DNA from: Providencia rettgeri
GTDB lineage: Bacteria > Pseudomonadota > Gammaproteobacteria > Enterobacterales > Enterobacteriaceae
Assembly: GCF_013702265.1 (NCBI RefSeq)
Contig: NZ_CP059348.1
Span: 2,108,001-2,172,000, forward strand
Reading direction: 5' to 3'
Length of the DNA stretch: 64,000 nucleotides
Shown: in pieces, positions 9,239 through 18,367 of the stretch
Layout: the number at the start of each line of letters is the position of its first letter
How positions within the stretch are numbered: position 1 is the stretch's first letter
Made by a program: the position numbers and the translations under genes
Notes under the pieces: generated by a model
What the model was told of the DNA's origin: nothing
Databases searched by the model: none
What the model saw: the letters and a program-made list of their open reading frames with translations, nothing else

Positions 9239-9880
9239 ATGTTATTTCCTGATGAAGAGAATACGATTGAGATTGCGCCTGATGCTTATCTCCTTAAAGG
9301 CTTTTTGCTTGGGCAAGGAGAGCCGTTATTAGCTGCATTATTTGAGGTGATTGCTCAAGCGCCTTTGCGTCATATGGAAACCCCAGGCGGGTACGCCATG
9401 TCTGTGGCAATGACCAATTGCGGTGATTGGGGCTGGGTTACGGATAATAAAGGTTATCGCTATTCTGCCGTCGACCCGATGACTCAGCGGCCATGGCCCA
9501 TGATGCCCGCTCTATTTAAACAGCTGTCGGAGAATGCCGCTGAAAAAGTGGGTTTCTCTCATTTCGATCCCGATGCTTGCCTTGTTAACCGCTATGGTGT
9601 CGGGGCTAAAATGTCGTTACATCAAGATAAAGATGAAGCAGATTTCTCCCAACCGATTGTTTCTTTTTCATTAGGATTGCCCACTATCTTTGATTTTGGA
9701 GGAAAGACGCGAGAGTCTCCACGTCAAGCTGTTCCATTGGAGCATGGCGATGTTCTGGTATGGGGCGGGCGTTCGCGGCTCAATTATCACGGTGTACGAC
9801 AAATCAAATCAGGCGTTCATCCTCAACTTGGGGCTTACCGCTTCAATCTGACCTTTCGTCGCTCGCAACCTAAGAAGTGA
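9239..9880 (+). CDS. alkB: AlkB, 2-oxoglutarate/Fe(II) DNA demethylase
   Basis: Repairs 1-methyladenine and 3-methylcytosine in DNA and RNA by oxidative demethylation. Taking ATG 9239 as start gives 213 residues, against 216 in E. coli. The iron ligands are His128, Asp130 and His184; the 2-oxoglutarate arginines are Arg201 and Arg207, all offset by three from E. coli. The TPGGYAMSVAMTNCG substrate-lid segment is conserved. GTG starts at 9215 and 9230 are possible, and the ribosome site does not decide between them. The gene stands alone, without ada. Confidence 0.93.
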   Translation: MLFPDEENTIEIAPDAYLLKGFLLGQGEPLLAALFEVIAQAPLRHMETPGGYAMSVAMTNCGDWGWVTDNKGYRYSAVDPMTQRPWPMMPALFKQLSENAAEKVGFSHFDPDACLVNRYGVGAKMSLHQDKDEADFSQPIVSFSLGLPTIFDFGGKTRESPRQAVPLEHGDVLVWGGRSRLNYHGVRQIKSGVHPQLGAYRFNLTFRRSQPKK

Positions 9881-9971
9881 CTCGTTTCTGCAAGCTAAAA
9901 AATATCATTGAACATTGAATGATATGCGAATATAACTGTTGGCTTGTTTTTAACTTAACGGTAGGTTGCCA

Positions 9972-10997
9972 ATGTACAGCTTTATTAATGATTATAATGA
10001 AATAGCGCACCCAGCAGTGATGGAAGAACTCAATAGCTTAGTGGGTAAGCGTTTTGAAGGGTATGGTACCGACACGTTATGTGCCAGTGTGGCTGAGCAA
10101 GTGAAACAGCGCATTGGACGCCCAGATGCAGATATTCATTTCTTTAATGGTGGAACGATCACCAATTTAACCACCATCTCCCATGTTTTAAGACCTCATC
10201 AGGCGGCTATCGCGGTAGATTCAGGGCATATTGCGGTGCATGAAACAGGGGCAATTGAAGCTACAGGGCATAAAGTTTTCACTGTTCCTTCAGCATCGGG
10301 TAAGTTAACCCCAGCGCTGATTGAGCAAGTTTTGGCACATCATACCGATGAACACTGTGTACAGCCAAAATTGGTGTATATCAGTAACTCCACAGAAATT
10401 GGTACTGTGTACCGTAAAGATGAGCTGGTTGCGCTGCGTAAAGTGTGTGATGAGCATGGTTTATGGCTGTTTATGGATGGCGCGCGTTTAGCCTCCGGTT
10501 TAATGTCCCATGCGAGCGACGTAACGATTGAAGATATCGCTCAGTTGACGGATATTTTTTATATCGGAGGCACTAAGATTGGCGCATTGACCGGTGAGAT
10601 CCTGGTGATTTTAAACCCAAGCTTGAAATCTGATTTCCGCTTTAGCATCAAGCAAAAAGGGGGGTTACAGGCGAAAGGTTGGTTATTAGCGGCTCAATTT
10701 AAAGCGCTGTTTAAAGATGACCTTTATTTCAAATTGGGTAAGCATCTCAATGAGATGGCGATGCACTTAGCGGCATTCTTTACTCAGCAAGGTTTTGAGT
10801 TCTTAGCGCCTGTTGAATCAAACCAAGTGTTTGTGGTGCTACCGGATGATTTAGCGAAGAAATTGCTGGAGCATTATGTTTTAAGCAGTATGCCAGCGCC
10901 GGAAGCGGGTAAAACCTGTGTGCGTCTGTGTACTTCATGGTCCACAAGCGAACAAGATGTCGAGAAATTTATTCGCGTATTTAAATCACTGCGTTAA
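9972..10997 (+). CDS. Threonine aldolase-family PLP enzyme
   Basis: A 341-residue fold-type I PLP enzyme of the threonine aldolase/beta-eliminating lyase family. The PLP lysine is Lys202 in GGTKIGALTG; Asp169 in FMDGAR should hold the pyridine nitrogen; a VDSGHIAVHETGAIE segment precedes. The sequence clearly differs from E. coli LtaE, so I do not use that symbol. Cleavage of L-threonine or L-allo-threonine to glycine and acetaldehyde is the likely reaction, but another beta-hydroxy amino acid could be the substrate. ATG 9972 has AGG six bases upstream; the frame also has TTG at 9966. Monocistronic, with a terminator at 11014. Confidence 0.85.
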   Translation: MYSFINDYNEIAHPAVMEELNSLVGKRFEGYGTDTLCASVAEQVKQRIGRPDADIHFFNGGTITNLTTISHVLRPHQAAIAVDSGHIAVHETGAIEATGHKVFTVPSASGKLTPALIEQVLAHHTDEHCVQPKLVYISNSTEIGTVYRKDELVALRKVCDEHGLWLFMDGARLASGLMSHASDVTIEDIAQLTDIFYIGGTKIGALTGEILVILNPSLKSDFRFSIKQKGGLQAKGWLLAAQFKALFKDDLYFKLGKHLNEMAMHLAAFFTQQGFEFLAPVESNQVFVVLPDDLAKKLLEHYVLSSMPAPEAGKTCVRLCTSWSTSEQDVEKFIRVFKSLR

Positions 10998-11013
10998 TCT
11001 CAAGTCAATAACG

Positions 11014-11040
11014 GTAAGCCCATATAGCGGGCTTACTTTT
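11014..11040. terminator. Terminator between aldolase and tetR genes
   Basis: GTAAGCCC and GGGCTTAC form an 8-bp stem followed by TTTT on the + strand. The convergent tetR gene ends five bases further on. Confidence 0.8.
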
Positions 11041-11044
11041 GTTA

Positions 11045-11632
11045 TTATTCTGCTGGTTTTTTTAATCCGTTCAGAAGTATATCGATACTGGCAATACTCT
11101 GTTTTAGCCGCGTTTCACTCTTATCTTGTGCTATCCAATACGCTGCTTCGGACAAGCCGCCATTGAGTAATGCTGCGAGGGCGCGAGGCTCTACGTTGGC
11201 AATGGTTTTATCCTCCACCAGTTTGGTGATGATCTTTTCAATGGCATCCGCACACTGTAAGTTAGATTTCGCGATGGCTTCCCCTAACACCGCTTTAGCA
11301 TCCCGTAAAATTACTTGCTGATATTCAGGCTCGAGCGCCATTTCTAAATAGGCATGACAGCGGCGTTGAAAGCTTGACCACAGGTCATCGCTGTTGTCCG
11401 TGATTGTCTGTAAACGTTGGTTCATTTCAGCATCTATTTGTTCGACAACCGCCAAGAATAATCCCTGTTTGTCTCCAAAATGGTGATATAGCGCTCCGCG
11501 AGTCAGTTCAACACTGGCCGTTAAATCATCCATTGATGTTTCTGCATAGCCTAAACGGCAGAAGAAATCTCGTGCCGTCGCCAGTAATAGGGCGCGAGTT
11601 TGTTCCATTTGGGCTTGTGTTCGTCTTGCCAT
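11045..11632 (-). CDS. TetR-family repressor (AcrR-like)
   Basis: About 195 residues. The N-terminal helix-turn-helix (roughly residues 25-50) reads TSMDDLTASVELTRGALYHHF then GDKQGLF, the classical TetR signature. The C-terminal domain should bind an inducer. ATG 11632 is chosen because AAGAGG lies four bases upstream; the longer frame to 11650 starts inside the operator. It is divergent from an MFS exporter and a twin motif lies between them, so it most likely represses that exporter and itself. Ligand unknown. Confidence 0.9.
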   Translation of the reverse strand: MARRTQAQMEQTRALLLATARDFFCRLGYAETSMDDLTASVELTRGALYHHFGDKQGLFLAVVEQIDAEMNQRLQTITDNSDDLWSSFQRRCHAYLEMALEPEYQQVILRDAKAVLGEAIAKSNLQCADAIEKIITKLVEDKTIANVEPRALAALLNGGLSEAAYWIAQDKSETRLKQSIASIDILLNGLKKPAE

Positions 11633-11643
11633 AAAACCTCTTA

Positions 11644-11712
11644 CATACATTGCGTATGATTATTTACATTCATCTCGTATCAATATATCATTTTTATACA
11701 TACATACCGTAT
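11644..11712. promoter_or_regulatory. Twin TetR-type operator motif
   Basis: The 14-mer CATACATNNCGTAT occurs at 11644-11657 and again at 11699-11712, 55 bp apart. Each copy is partly palindromic (CATAC/GTAT). One copy abuts the tetR ribosome site, the other lies 31 bp before the MFS start. Binding by the adjacent TetR protein is inferred. Confidence 0.7.
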
Positions 11713-11743
11713 ATATATTGAATTTTTATTATGGAGATACTAC

Positions 11744-12949
11744 ATGCTGAGCCGTTACCAACAACTTTTCCACGCTTCAGGAAGCTTCCAATTTGCTTTG
11801 GCAGGGCTTTTGGCTCGCTTAGCGTTACCCATGATGGGGATTGGGATTATTACCATGCTGTCAATGTTGCAAGGAAGTTATGCACTGGCAGGTGGCGTTT
11901 CAGCTACTTTTGTGCTGACTTACGCCTTATTATCGCCGCAAATTTCTCGCCAAGTGGATAGCCATGGTCAGTTTCGCGTATTGCCGTTAGTGACTTTTAT
12001 TAGTGTTCTGGGTATGGGGCTAATAGTGGCGTCTACGTGGTTAGGGCTTTCTTATATTTGGCTATTTTTAGGGGCATTTCTGTCGGGCTTTATGCCGAGC
12101 ATGTCCGCTATGATCCGTGCAAGATGGACGCAGATCTACAAAGGGGATCCGCTGCTGCAAACGGCTTATTCATTGGAAACTGTCTTCGATGATTTGACGT
12201 TTATTGCGGGGCCTCCGCTATCCGTCGGGCTGACTGTGACACTGTTCCCACAAGCGGGAATCATGATTGCGGGTATTTTATTATTATTGGGCGTTTTACT
12301 GTTAGTTTCTCAACGTAAAACGGAACCTACCTTAATCGATAATCACCAGATGATGAGCAAAAAGACGTCTATTTTGTGTCTACCTAGCTTGCAGTTGCTG
12401 ATTATTCTCATGATTTCGTTGGGCGTAATTGTGGGAACGGTGGATATTTTGAGTGTGACGTTGGCGCAGATGCAAGGGCAACCTGCGATGGCGAGTTTAG
12501 TGTTATCTCTGTATGCCATTGGTTCTTGTGTGATGGGGGTGGTATTTGGAGGAATGCGTATATCAATGCCTTTGCCGCGTATGTTGCTAATCAGCGGGGT
12601 TCTGACATTGCTATCGATTATTCCTTTGCTTTGGGTGACGGGCATTTGGTCGCTGGCGATTGTGATGTTTATTTCAGGATTATTTTTTGCGCCAACGATG
12701 ATTATCGGTATGTCGCTGGTGGAGAATATTGTTCCCGATCACCGTTTAACGGAAGGGATGACATGGCTGCTGGCGGGACTGAATATTGGAGTGGCATTTG
12801 GTGCGATGCTTTCAGGTAAAATGGTGGATGAACTCGGAATATATGCAGGATATTGGGTTGCTATTGTTGGCGGTATTTTGGTGGTGCTGTGTTCGCTACT
12901 GAGCTATGGAATATTGATGCGCCAAGAAACGTCAGTTTGTTCCTCCTAA
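11744..12949 (+). CDS. MFS transporter
   Basis: A 401-residue integral inner-membrane protein with about twelve hydrophobic segments in two halves and a central hydrophilic loop near residues 185-205. It looks like the MFS drug or metabolite efflux group. ATG 11744 follows a TGGAGA ribosome site. It is divergent from a TetR gene and preceded by a copy of the twin operator motif, so expression is probably inducible by a compound sensed by TetR. Substrate unknown. Confidence 0.85.
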   Translation: MLSRYQQLFHASGSFQFALAGLLARLALPMMGIGIITMLSMLQGSYALAGGVSATFVLTYALLSPQISRQVDSHGQFRVLPLVTFISVLGMGLIVASTWLGLSYIWLFLGAFLSGFMPSMSAMIRARWTQIYKGDPLLQTAYSLETVFDDLTFIAGPPLSVGLTVTLFPQAGIMIAGILLLLGVLLLVSQRKTEPTLIDNHQMMSKKTSILCLPSLQLLIILMISLGVIVGTVDILSVTLAQMQGQPAMASLVLSLYAIGSCVMGVVFGGMRISMPLPRMLLISGVLTLLSIIPLLWVTGIWSLAIVMFISGLFFAPTMIIGMSLVENIVPDHRLTEGMTWLLAGLNIGVAFGAMLSGKMVDELGIYAGYWVAIVGGILVVLCSLLSYGILMRQETSVCSS

Positions 12950-13018
12950 GGGATTGATGACATGCTATGATGTGCAGCAATTCATTCCTAGAAATAAAAT
13001 CGATAGGTTAACGTCAAT

Positions 13019-13477
13019 ATGGTGATTTGGGTGGATGCGGATGCGTGTCCGAAAGTGATTAAAGAAGTGTTATATCGCGCGGCCGATAGAGAAAAAGTGC
13101 AAATTACATTTGTGGCGAACCAGCGTTTGTCGGTTCCTCCTTCTTTATTTTTAAAGACACTGCAAGTTCCTGCAGGGTTTGATGTCGCAGATAATGAAAT
13201 TGTTTTACGTGCACAGGCCGGTGATTTAGTGATTACAGCTGATATTCCATTGGCGGCGGAAGTGATGGAAAAGGGCGCGGTGGCATTGAACCCTCGAGGT
13301 GAACGTTACAGTGAAGCTACGATCCGTGAACGTCTGACCATTAGAGACTTTATGGATACGATGCGAGCTAGTGGCGTGCAAACCGGTGGGCCCGCTAGCT
13401 TAAACCAACGAGATCGCCAGCAATTTGCTAATGAGTTAGATAAGTGGTTGCTGCAACGTCGAAAATCATTGGGATAG
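13019..13477 (+). CDS. yaiI: YaiI/YqxD (DUF188) family protein
   Basis: A 152-residue soluble protein. The opening IWVDADACP, the central [17 protein letters not shown] and the late ASGVQTGGP segment are the conserved parts of the UPF0178/DUF188 family, which resembles PIN-like nucleases in its acidic residues. No activity is established for YaiI. ATG 13019 fits the usual family N-terminus ([11 protein letters not shown]). It lies alone between an MFS gene and a LysE gene. Confidence 0.9.
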   Translation: MVIWVDADACPKVIKEVLYRAADREKVQITFVANQRLSVPPSLFLKTLQVPAGFDVADNEIVLRAQAGDLVITADIPLAAEVMEKGAVALNPRGERYSEATIRERLTIRDFMDTMRASGVQTGGPASLNQRDRQQFANELDKWLLQRRKSLG

Positions 13478-13586
13478 TTTTTTAGTTCGTTCACATACGG
13501 TGGATTTTCAATAACCTGACGTAGGTTGCATCCCGAAGGGTTATCCCTGTCTATAATAAAAAAATCCTCCGATAATGTGAGACACC

Positions 13587-14234
13587 ATGATGGATCCACT
13601 ACACAGTATTCTGATCACCTTGTTTTTGTTTGTTTTGACCTTTTTTAACCCCGGTGCCAACCTATTTACGGTAGTTCAAACGACATTAAGTTCAGGTAAA
13701 AAAGCTGGATTAACTTGTGGTTATGGGGTTGTTCTGGGGGATGCGATTTATTCAGGGTTAGGGCTATTTGGGCTGGTGGCATTAATGACGCAGTTTGAAT
13801 CGCTATTTTCCCTGATTAAGATTCTAGGTGGATTATATTTATTGTATTACGCGATCAGTGTCTTTCGAAATAAAACGCAACTGTCTCTTGCTACCGAAAA
13901 AAATACAGAAAATTTCCCAACAGGTGTTTATTTTCGTCGAGGGTTAATTGCTGACTTATCTAACCCTCAAACTGTTCTATTTTTCATGAGTATTTTCTCT
14001 ACTACTATTTCACCTTCGACACCATTGTGGACTAAGTTGGTGATTTGGTTAGGAATTGTGGTGGCTTCTTTAGTTTGGCGTATTATCTTATGCCAGACAT
14101 TTTCACTCTCTTCTGTAAGACGAACGTATTCCCGTATCCATAAAGTGATAGGCAAAGTGGTCGGATTGATTTTAGGCGGGTTAGCTTCTAAATTAATTTA
14201 CCAAGGTATTACTGAGATTGCCTTTAAAAAATAA
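13587..14234 (+). CDS. LysE/RhtB-family amino-acid exporter
   Basis: 215 residues with about six hydrophobic segments. The N-terminal FFNPGANLFTVVQTTLSSGKKAG is the LysE-family signature (NPGP-like motif, here NPGA), and the LSNPQTVLFF segment opens the second half. Proteins of this family export amino acids such as threonine, homoserine, lysine or leucine across the inner membrane. ATG 13587 is followed by a second ATG, and either may be used. A small membrane-protein gene follows after 21 bp and is likely cotranscribed. Confidence 0.87.
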   Translation: MMDPLHSILITLFLFVLTFFNPGANLFTVVQTTLSSGKKAGLTCGYGVVLGDAIYSGLGLFGLVALMTQFESLFSLIKILGGLYLLYYAISVFRNKTQLSLATEKNTENFPTGVYFRRGLIADLSNPQTVLFFMSIFSTTISPSTPLWTKLVIWLGIVVASLVWRIILCQTFSLSSVRRTYSRIHKVIGKVVGLILGGLASKLIYQGITEIAFKK

Positions 14235-14255
14235 GCTTCACTGAAAGGATCATAA

Positions 14256-14666
14256 ATGGGAATAACTGCATTGTATTTAGCTGCTGTGTTGACATGGATT
14301 GTTGCGCTATTGCATTTTGCGTGTCTGGTTTGGGGCGCTGCTGGATTTAAGTGGCTCGGAGCAGGGGAACGGATCGTTAAACAATCTCAAGAAGGGCACT
14401 GGTACCCACCATTTACGGCGATTTTTGTCGGAACGGTATTAACCATTTGGGGGTTGTACGCATTCAGTGCAGCTCAAGGTTCTTTTTCTTTACCCTTTAC
14501 TCAACCCATTCTAATTGCCATTGCTGCTGTATTTTTAATTAGAGCAGCAATATTTCCACTGATCAAAAGCCGCTTTAAAGGTAATAGCGACCTATTTTGG
14601 TATGTCAGTTCTGGGTGTTGTTTGATATTAGGTTCACTGTTTTTAGTGGGCGCACTGTTACGCTAA
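14256..14666 (+). CDS. Small four-helix membrane protein, unknown function
   Basis: 136 residues with four predicted membrane segments at about 3-30, 52-72, 84-104 and 113-135. A short charged loop after the first contains a GERIVKQSQEGHWYPP motif that looks conserved in character. I do not recognise a characterised family. AAAGGA lies seven bases before ATG 14256. It is probably in one transcript with the LysE exporter 21 bp upstream, and might be an accessory membrane protein. That link rests on position only. Confidence 0.75.
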   Translation: MGITALYLAAVLTWIVALLHFACLVWGAAGFKWLGAGERIVKQSQEGHWYPPFTAIFVGTVLTIWGLYAFSAAQGSFSLPFTQPILIAIAAVFLIRAAIFPLIKSRFKGNSDLFWYVSSGCCLILGSLFLVGALLR

Positions 14667-14698
14667 ACAGGAAGTACGTTAAACAGGCTTGGAAATGG

Positions 14699-14728
14699 TT
14701 AATAAGGTGACAGTTGTCACCTTATTAA
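14699..14728. terminator. Perfect 30-bp palindrome between convergent genes
   Basis: Arms of 14 bp (TTAATAAGGTGACA and its complement) around a central GT. Its position between two convergent gene ends suggests a bidirectional terminator, although the T-tract is weak. The perfect symmetry would also suit a protein-binding site. Confidence 0.6.
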
Positions 14729-14749
14729 TATTGAAGAACACGCGTAGCA

Positions 14750-15844
14750 TTATTGAGCGGTGGATTTTACCCACTCAGTGACTTCTTCAAATGTCCCTTT
14801 GAAAACAATTCGATCCTGTTTTTTGCTCAACTGATAGCGGTACATCGGATCATAATATTCATGAAGTAGTGGTGTAAGCCATGAGAAATGAACATCTGTT
14901 TTTTCCGTTTTACGTTGAGCAATCAGCGCATCATCAAGTAGTTTAGTTAGCTCAATCGCTCGCTGGGAACCTAAACGTTTACGGATGGCATGTAGACCAT
15001 GGTGTAGGTATTCGCTGTAGGCATTCCAACCTTGTTCTTCACCAAATGCGGCAAGAAAATCGTGGGTCATTCGGTCAAAATATTCCTCTTTTAACCTTTC
15101 CATTCGGCGCTCAATGGGGTCTTCAACCACTGCAATTGTTGCTGCTTCCATTGCTTGGCGTAGTGAATCAGGAAGGCTGTTCACCCCAATGGCACGTCCT
15201 TCATCCTCAAGTACCCACCGGTTGTGATTAGGGGCTTTTTTTAACATAGAAACCGCTAAATGGTTTTCAAATGTAGCCTGTGAAAATTGGGCTTCTAAAG
15301 TACGACCAAAGGAAGAGCCTCGATGATGAGCAATACCTTCTAGGTCAATACTATCTTCAAGCCTTTGAACTAATAGCGTTTTGCCATTCCCAGTGCAACC
15401 ACCAATTAATATGACTGGACGCTGAGCTAATTCGTCAATTGCATCAATAGTCGTTTGGCGTAAGTTTTTATAGCCACCATTGATAAGTGGGTACTCAATG
15501 CCCGCTTCTTTTAACCATTGTTGGGCTATATGGGAGCGCATTCCGCCGCGAGCGCAGCAAAGATAACCTTCTGGATGTTGTTGACACGCTGTTTTCCACG
15601 CATTAATTCGATTTTCACGTAATTCACCAGAGACTAATTGATGACCCAACTCAACTGCTTTATCGGAACCTTTTTGTTTATAACAGGTTCCAACGGCGGT
15701 GCGTTCATCGTCATTCATTAAGGGTAAATTGAGTGCCGATGGCATGGCACCTTGTTGAAATTCAACGGGGGCACGAACATCAATGATTGGGGTGTCAGAA
15801 GCAAGGATCTGGCGAATTTCGGGTGTGGAGAGCGCTAATTCCAT
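14750..15844 (-). CDS. mnmH: tRNA 2-selenouridine synthase MnmH (SelU/YbbB)
   Basis: Replaces sulfur with selenium at the 2-thiouridine wobble position of tRNAs for Lys, Glu and Gln, through a geranylated intermediate. The 364-residue protein has an N-terminal rhodanese domain (about 1-130) with the catalytic cysteine Cys97 in a CCARGGMRS loop, and a C-terminal P-loop domain with GGCTGNGKT at 148-156. Cys96 is an extra neighbouring cysteine. The start is ATG 15844. No selD lies in this window, so selenophosphate must come from elsewhere. Monocistronic and convergent to the small membrane protein. Confidence 0.95.
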   Translation of the reverse strand: MELALSTPEIRQILASDTPIIDVRAPVEFQQGAMPSALNLPLMNDDERTAVGTCYKQKGSDKAVELGHQLVSGELRENRINAWKTACQQHPEGYLCCARGGMRSHIAQQWLKEAGIEYPLINGGYKNLRQTTIDAIDELAQRPVILIGGCTGNGKTLLVQRLEDSIDLEGIAHHRGSSFGRTLEAQFSQATFENHLAVSMLKKAPNHNRWVLEDEGRAIGVNSLPDSLRQAMEAATIAVVEDPIERRMERLKEEYFDRMTHDFLAAFGEEQGWNAYSEYLHHGLHAIRKRLGSQRAIELTKLLDDALIAQRKTEKTDVHFSWLTPLLHEYYDPMYRYQLSKKQDRIVFKGTFEEVTEWVKSTAQ

Positions 15845-15988
15845 AATAAATAAAATGATTCATATCAATTCGGATTTCGATAAAGGCTACTATACTCCTA
15901 AATAGGGATGATGGCACCTTATCTGGGACGAAAAGAGAACGGAGTGCTATATTGGAAGTCGTCTTTCAACTTTCGAAGGAGTAATGAC

Positions 15989-16252
15989 ATGAAAACCCTA
16001 ACACTGCAAGAGATGACTGAAACGCAAAGAATGCGGGTGAGGCAACGACTGGCTCAAGAGCGTAAAAGTTTAGGGCGCGAGTTGACCAATTCAGAAGAAA
16101 GCAAAGTCAAAAAATTGATCATTACCGAAATCTCGGCTGAAGTTGAAAAAGAAGCCAAAGCCTTAAGAACCCAGAAGAAAAAAGAGCGCGTAACTGGAAG
16201 CAATGCGACTTACAACTGGTCATCTAATAACCATACTCGCGGTTATCGCTAG
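15989..16252 (+). CDS. yjbD: DUF3811 family protein YjbD
   Basis: An 87-residue, highly charged helical protein. Its opening LTLQEMTETQ, central LGRELTNSEESKVKKLIITEI and final NWSS...TRGYR pattern match E. coli YjbD. Function is unknown. ATG 15989 is chosen because AAGGAG sits about nine bases upstream; a longer frame to 15908 would add 27 residues absent from the family. Basic residues cluster in the C-terminal third, which might favour nucleic-acid or ribosome contact, but that is a guess. A strong terminator follows. Confidence 0.82.
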   Translation: MKTLTLQEMTETQRMRVRQRLAQERKSLGRELTNSEESKVKKLIITEISAEVEKEAKALRTQKKKERVTGSNATYNWSSNNHTRGYR

Positions 16253-16287
16253 CAAGTTTTTTGTCGTAAATTCAACATCAACACCAC

Positions 16288-16316
16288 AAAGCACCTATTA
16301 AGTAGGTGCTTTTTTT
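16288..16316 (+). terminator. Strong intrinsic terminator after yjbD
   Basis: AAAGCACCTA, a short loop, TAGGTGCTTT and a run of T. Confidence 0.9.
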
Positions 16317-16425
16317 ATGTCATGAAAAAACACAGTGTTTTGATTATTACAAGCGTATACTGATTATTAGCATTCTTATAATTGCAATTTAAATAATATC
16401 AGTGAGCTGTAATAGGAGTCTGGTC

Positions 16426-18300
16426 ATGACAGAAGAACACGAACCGTTTGGCACTTTACTTGGCTACGCCCCCGGTGGTGTTGCAATTTACTCTTCCAAT
16501 TACAGTTCCATTCCCGATTTAGGTGAACGGGACGATATCTCGTTTCGCAGTTATATCAATAATGAATATATGGGATATAAATGGCAATGCGTTGAATTCG
16601 CTCGTCGCTTTCTCTATCTCAATTATGGTGTGGTATTCACCGATGTTGGCATGGCATATGAGATTTTTTCATTACGTTTCTTACGTCATGTAGTGGATGA
16701 CGGTATCTTGCCATTGCGCGCGTATCAAAATGGCAGCCAAATGAAACCCACTGCAGGAAGTTTACTGATTTGGGCGGAAGGTGGTGAATTTGAGCATACT
16801 GGGCATGTTGCTGTGATCACTCATGTGCTTGAGAATAAAGTGCGAATTGTGGAACAAAATGTTTTACACCATAAACTTCCTGCCGGACAGCAGTGGACCC
16901 GAGAACTCCCTCTAAGCGTCGATAATGGAAGTTATACATTGTCTGATACATTCACCGATACGACGATCCTCGGTTGGATGATACAAACGGATAATAACCA
17001 GTATGCTTATAAAGAACCTGAAATTAATCCACAATTAATGGAGCTGCACGCGGCTCAGTTGGGTAGCCAAATCAACTTCAATCAAAGCTGGTTAGATGAA
17101 TCTAACCCGATTGAATTAGCTTATATAAAGGCTAACCATGGGCATAAATTGAATGCCAATCCCCATGAATATTTCACGATTTCCAGTACTGCCGAAAATC
17201 AACTAATGCAGGCAACAAATGAAGTTCATCTGATGTATTTGCATGCGACTGAAAAAGTCCTCAAAGATGACAACTTACTGAAACTTTTCAATATCCCCGA
17301 AATTCTCTGGCCACGTTTGCGTTTATCATGGCAAAACCGCCGTCATGATATGGTAACGGGTCGCCTTGATTTTTGTATGGACCATCGAGGGTTGAAAGTT
17401 TATGAATACAATGCGGATTCAGCATCTTGCCACACTGAAACAGGACTAATTATTGATAAGTGGGCAAAAATAGGGGGGCTCAGCACTGGCTGGAATCCAG
17501 GTGGGCGTCTGCAAGAGTTACTTACGGATACATGGAAACACACTACTGCAAAACCGTTTATTCACATCATGCAAGATAAAGATAGTGAAGAGGATTATCA
17601 TGCGCTATTTATGGCTCAATCCATCACGGCAGCAGGTTTTGAATGCAAAATCATCCATGGTTTGGATGAGTTGGTTTGGAATGAAACTGGCCAAGTGGTG
17701 GATGGTGAAGGGCGAGTGCTTCAATGTGTATGGAAAACATGGGCATGGGAAACCGCTCTGGAGCAGTTACGCCAAGAGAGCGAAAGTGACCTTTCTGGTC
17801 TACCTATCTTAACCGGTCACCCTCATCATAATGATGTCCGGCTGATTGATGTGCTGTTGCGTCCAGAAATTCGTGTTTTTGAACCGTTATGGACGGTGAT
17901 CCCTGGAAATAAATCAATCCTGCCGATTCTATGGTCACTGTTCCCGCATCATCCATATTTATTGGATACGGATTTTGAAATTAACGATGAGCTACGCCAA
18001 ACAGGGTATGCCGTGAAGCCTATCGCAGGGCGTTGTGGTAATAATATTGGTCTGGTTGATCATCAAGACGATATTCTGGATGAAACTTGTGGGCAATTTG
18101 CCCATCAAGAGAATGTTTATCAGCAATTATGGTGTTTACCGAAAGTGGCAGAACGTTATATTCAGGTCTGCACATTCACTGTGGGAGGGCATTATGGTGG
18201 TGCATGTTTACGTTCTGATCCTTCTTTAGTCATTAAGAAGGACAGCGACATAGAACCGCTTTGGGTGCTTGAAGACGATGACTATCTGAAGCAAGGCTAA
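16426..18300 (+). CDS. gss: Bifunctional glutathionylspermidine synthetase/amidase
   Basis: A 624-residue cytoplasmic enzyme with two domains. The N-terminal CHAP amidase (about 1-195) hydrolyses glutathionylspermidine; its Cys55, His127 and Glu143 align with Cys59, His131 and Glu147 of the E. coli enzyme. The C-terminal ATP-grasp-like synthetase joins glutathione and spermidine; conserved segments include RLDFCMDHRGLKVYEYNADS and KPIAGRCGNNIGLV. ATG 16426 is chosen because AGGAG lies 8-9 bases upstream. Links polyamine and thiol metabolism, with an oxidant-protection role proposed in E. coli. Monocistronic, convergent to the porin gene. Confidence 0.96.
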   Translation: MTEEHEPFGTLLGYAPGGVAIYSSNYSSIPDLGERDDISFRSYINNEYMGYKWQCVEFARRFLYLNYGVVFTDVGMAYEIFSLRFLRHVVDDGILPLRAYQNGSQMKPTAGSLLIWAEGGEFEHTGHVAVITHVLENKVRIVEQNVLHHKLPAGQQWTRELPLSVDNGSYTLSDTFTDTTILGWMIQTDNNQYAYKEPEINPQLMELHAAQLGSQINFNQSWLDESNPIELAYIKANHGHKLNANPHEYFTISSTAENQLMQATNEVHLMYLHATEKVLKDDNLLKLFNIPEILWPRLRLSWQNRRHDMVTGRLDFCMDHRGLKVYEYNADSASCHTETGLIIDKWAKIGGLSTGWNPGGRLQELLTDTWKHTTAKPFIHIMQDKDSEEDYHALFMAQSITAAGFECKIIHGLDELVWNETGQVVDGEGRVLQCVWKTWAWETALEQLRQESESDLSGLPILTGHPHHNDVRLIDVLLRPEIRVFEPLWTVIPGNKSILPILWSLFPHHPYLLDTDFEINDELRQTGYAVKPIAGRCGNNIGLVDHQDDILDETCGQFAHQENVYQQLWCLPKVAERYIQVCTFTVGGHYGGACLRSDPSLVIKKDSDIEPLWVLEDDDYLKQG

Positions 18301-18312
18301 TAAGAATAAAAG

Positions 18313-18352
18313 CAAAAAAATGGCACTATCTTTAATACTGAAGATAGCGCCA
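18313..18352 (-). terminator. Terminator of the porin gene
   Basis: On the minus strand, TGGCGCTATCTT pairs with AAGATAGTGCCA (one G-U pair), followed by seven T. It may also stop gss transcripts. Confidence 0.85.
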
Positions 18353-18367
18353 CTTTCGAGATATAGA

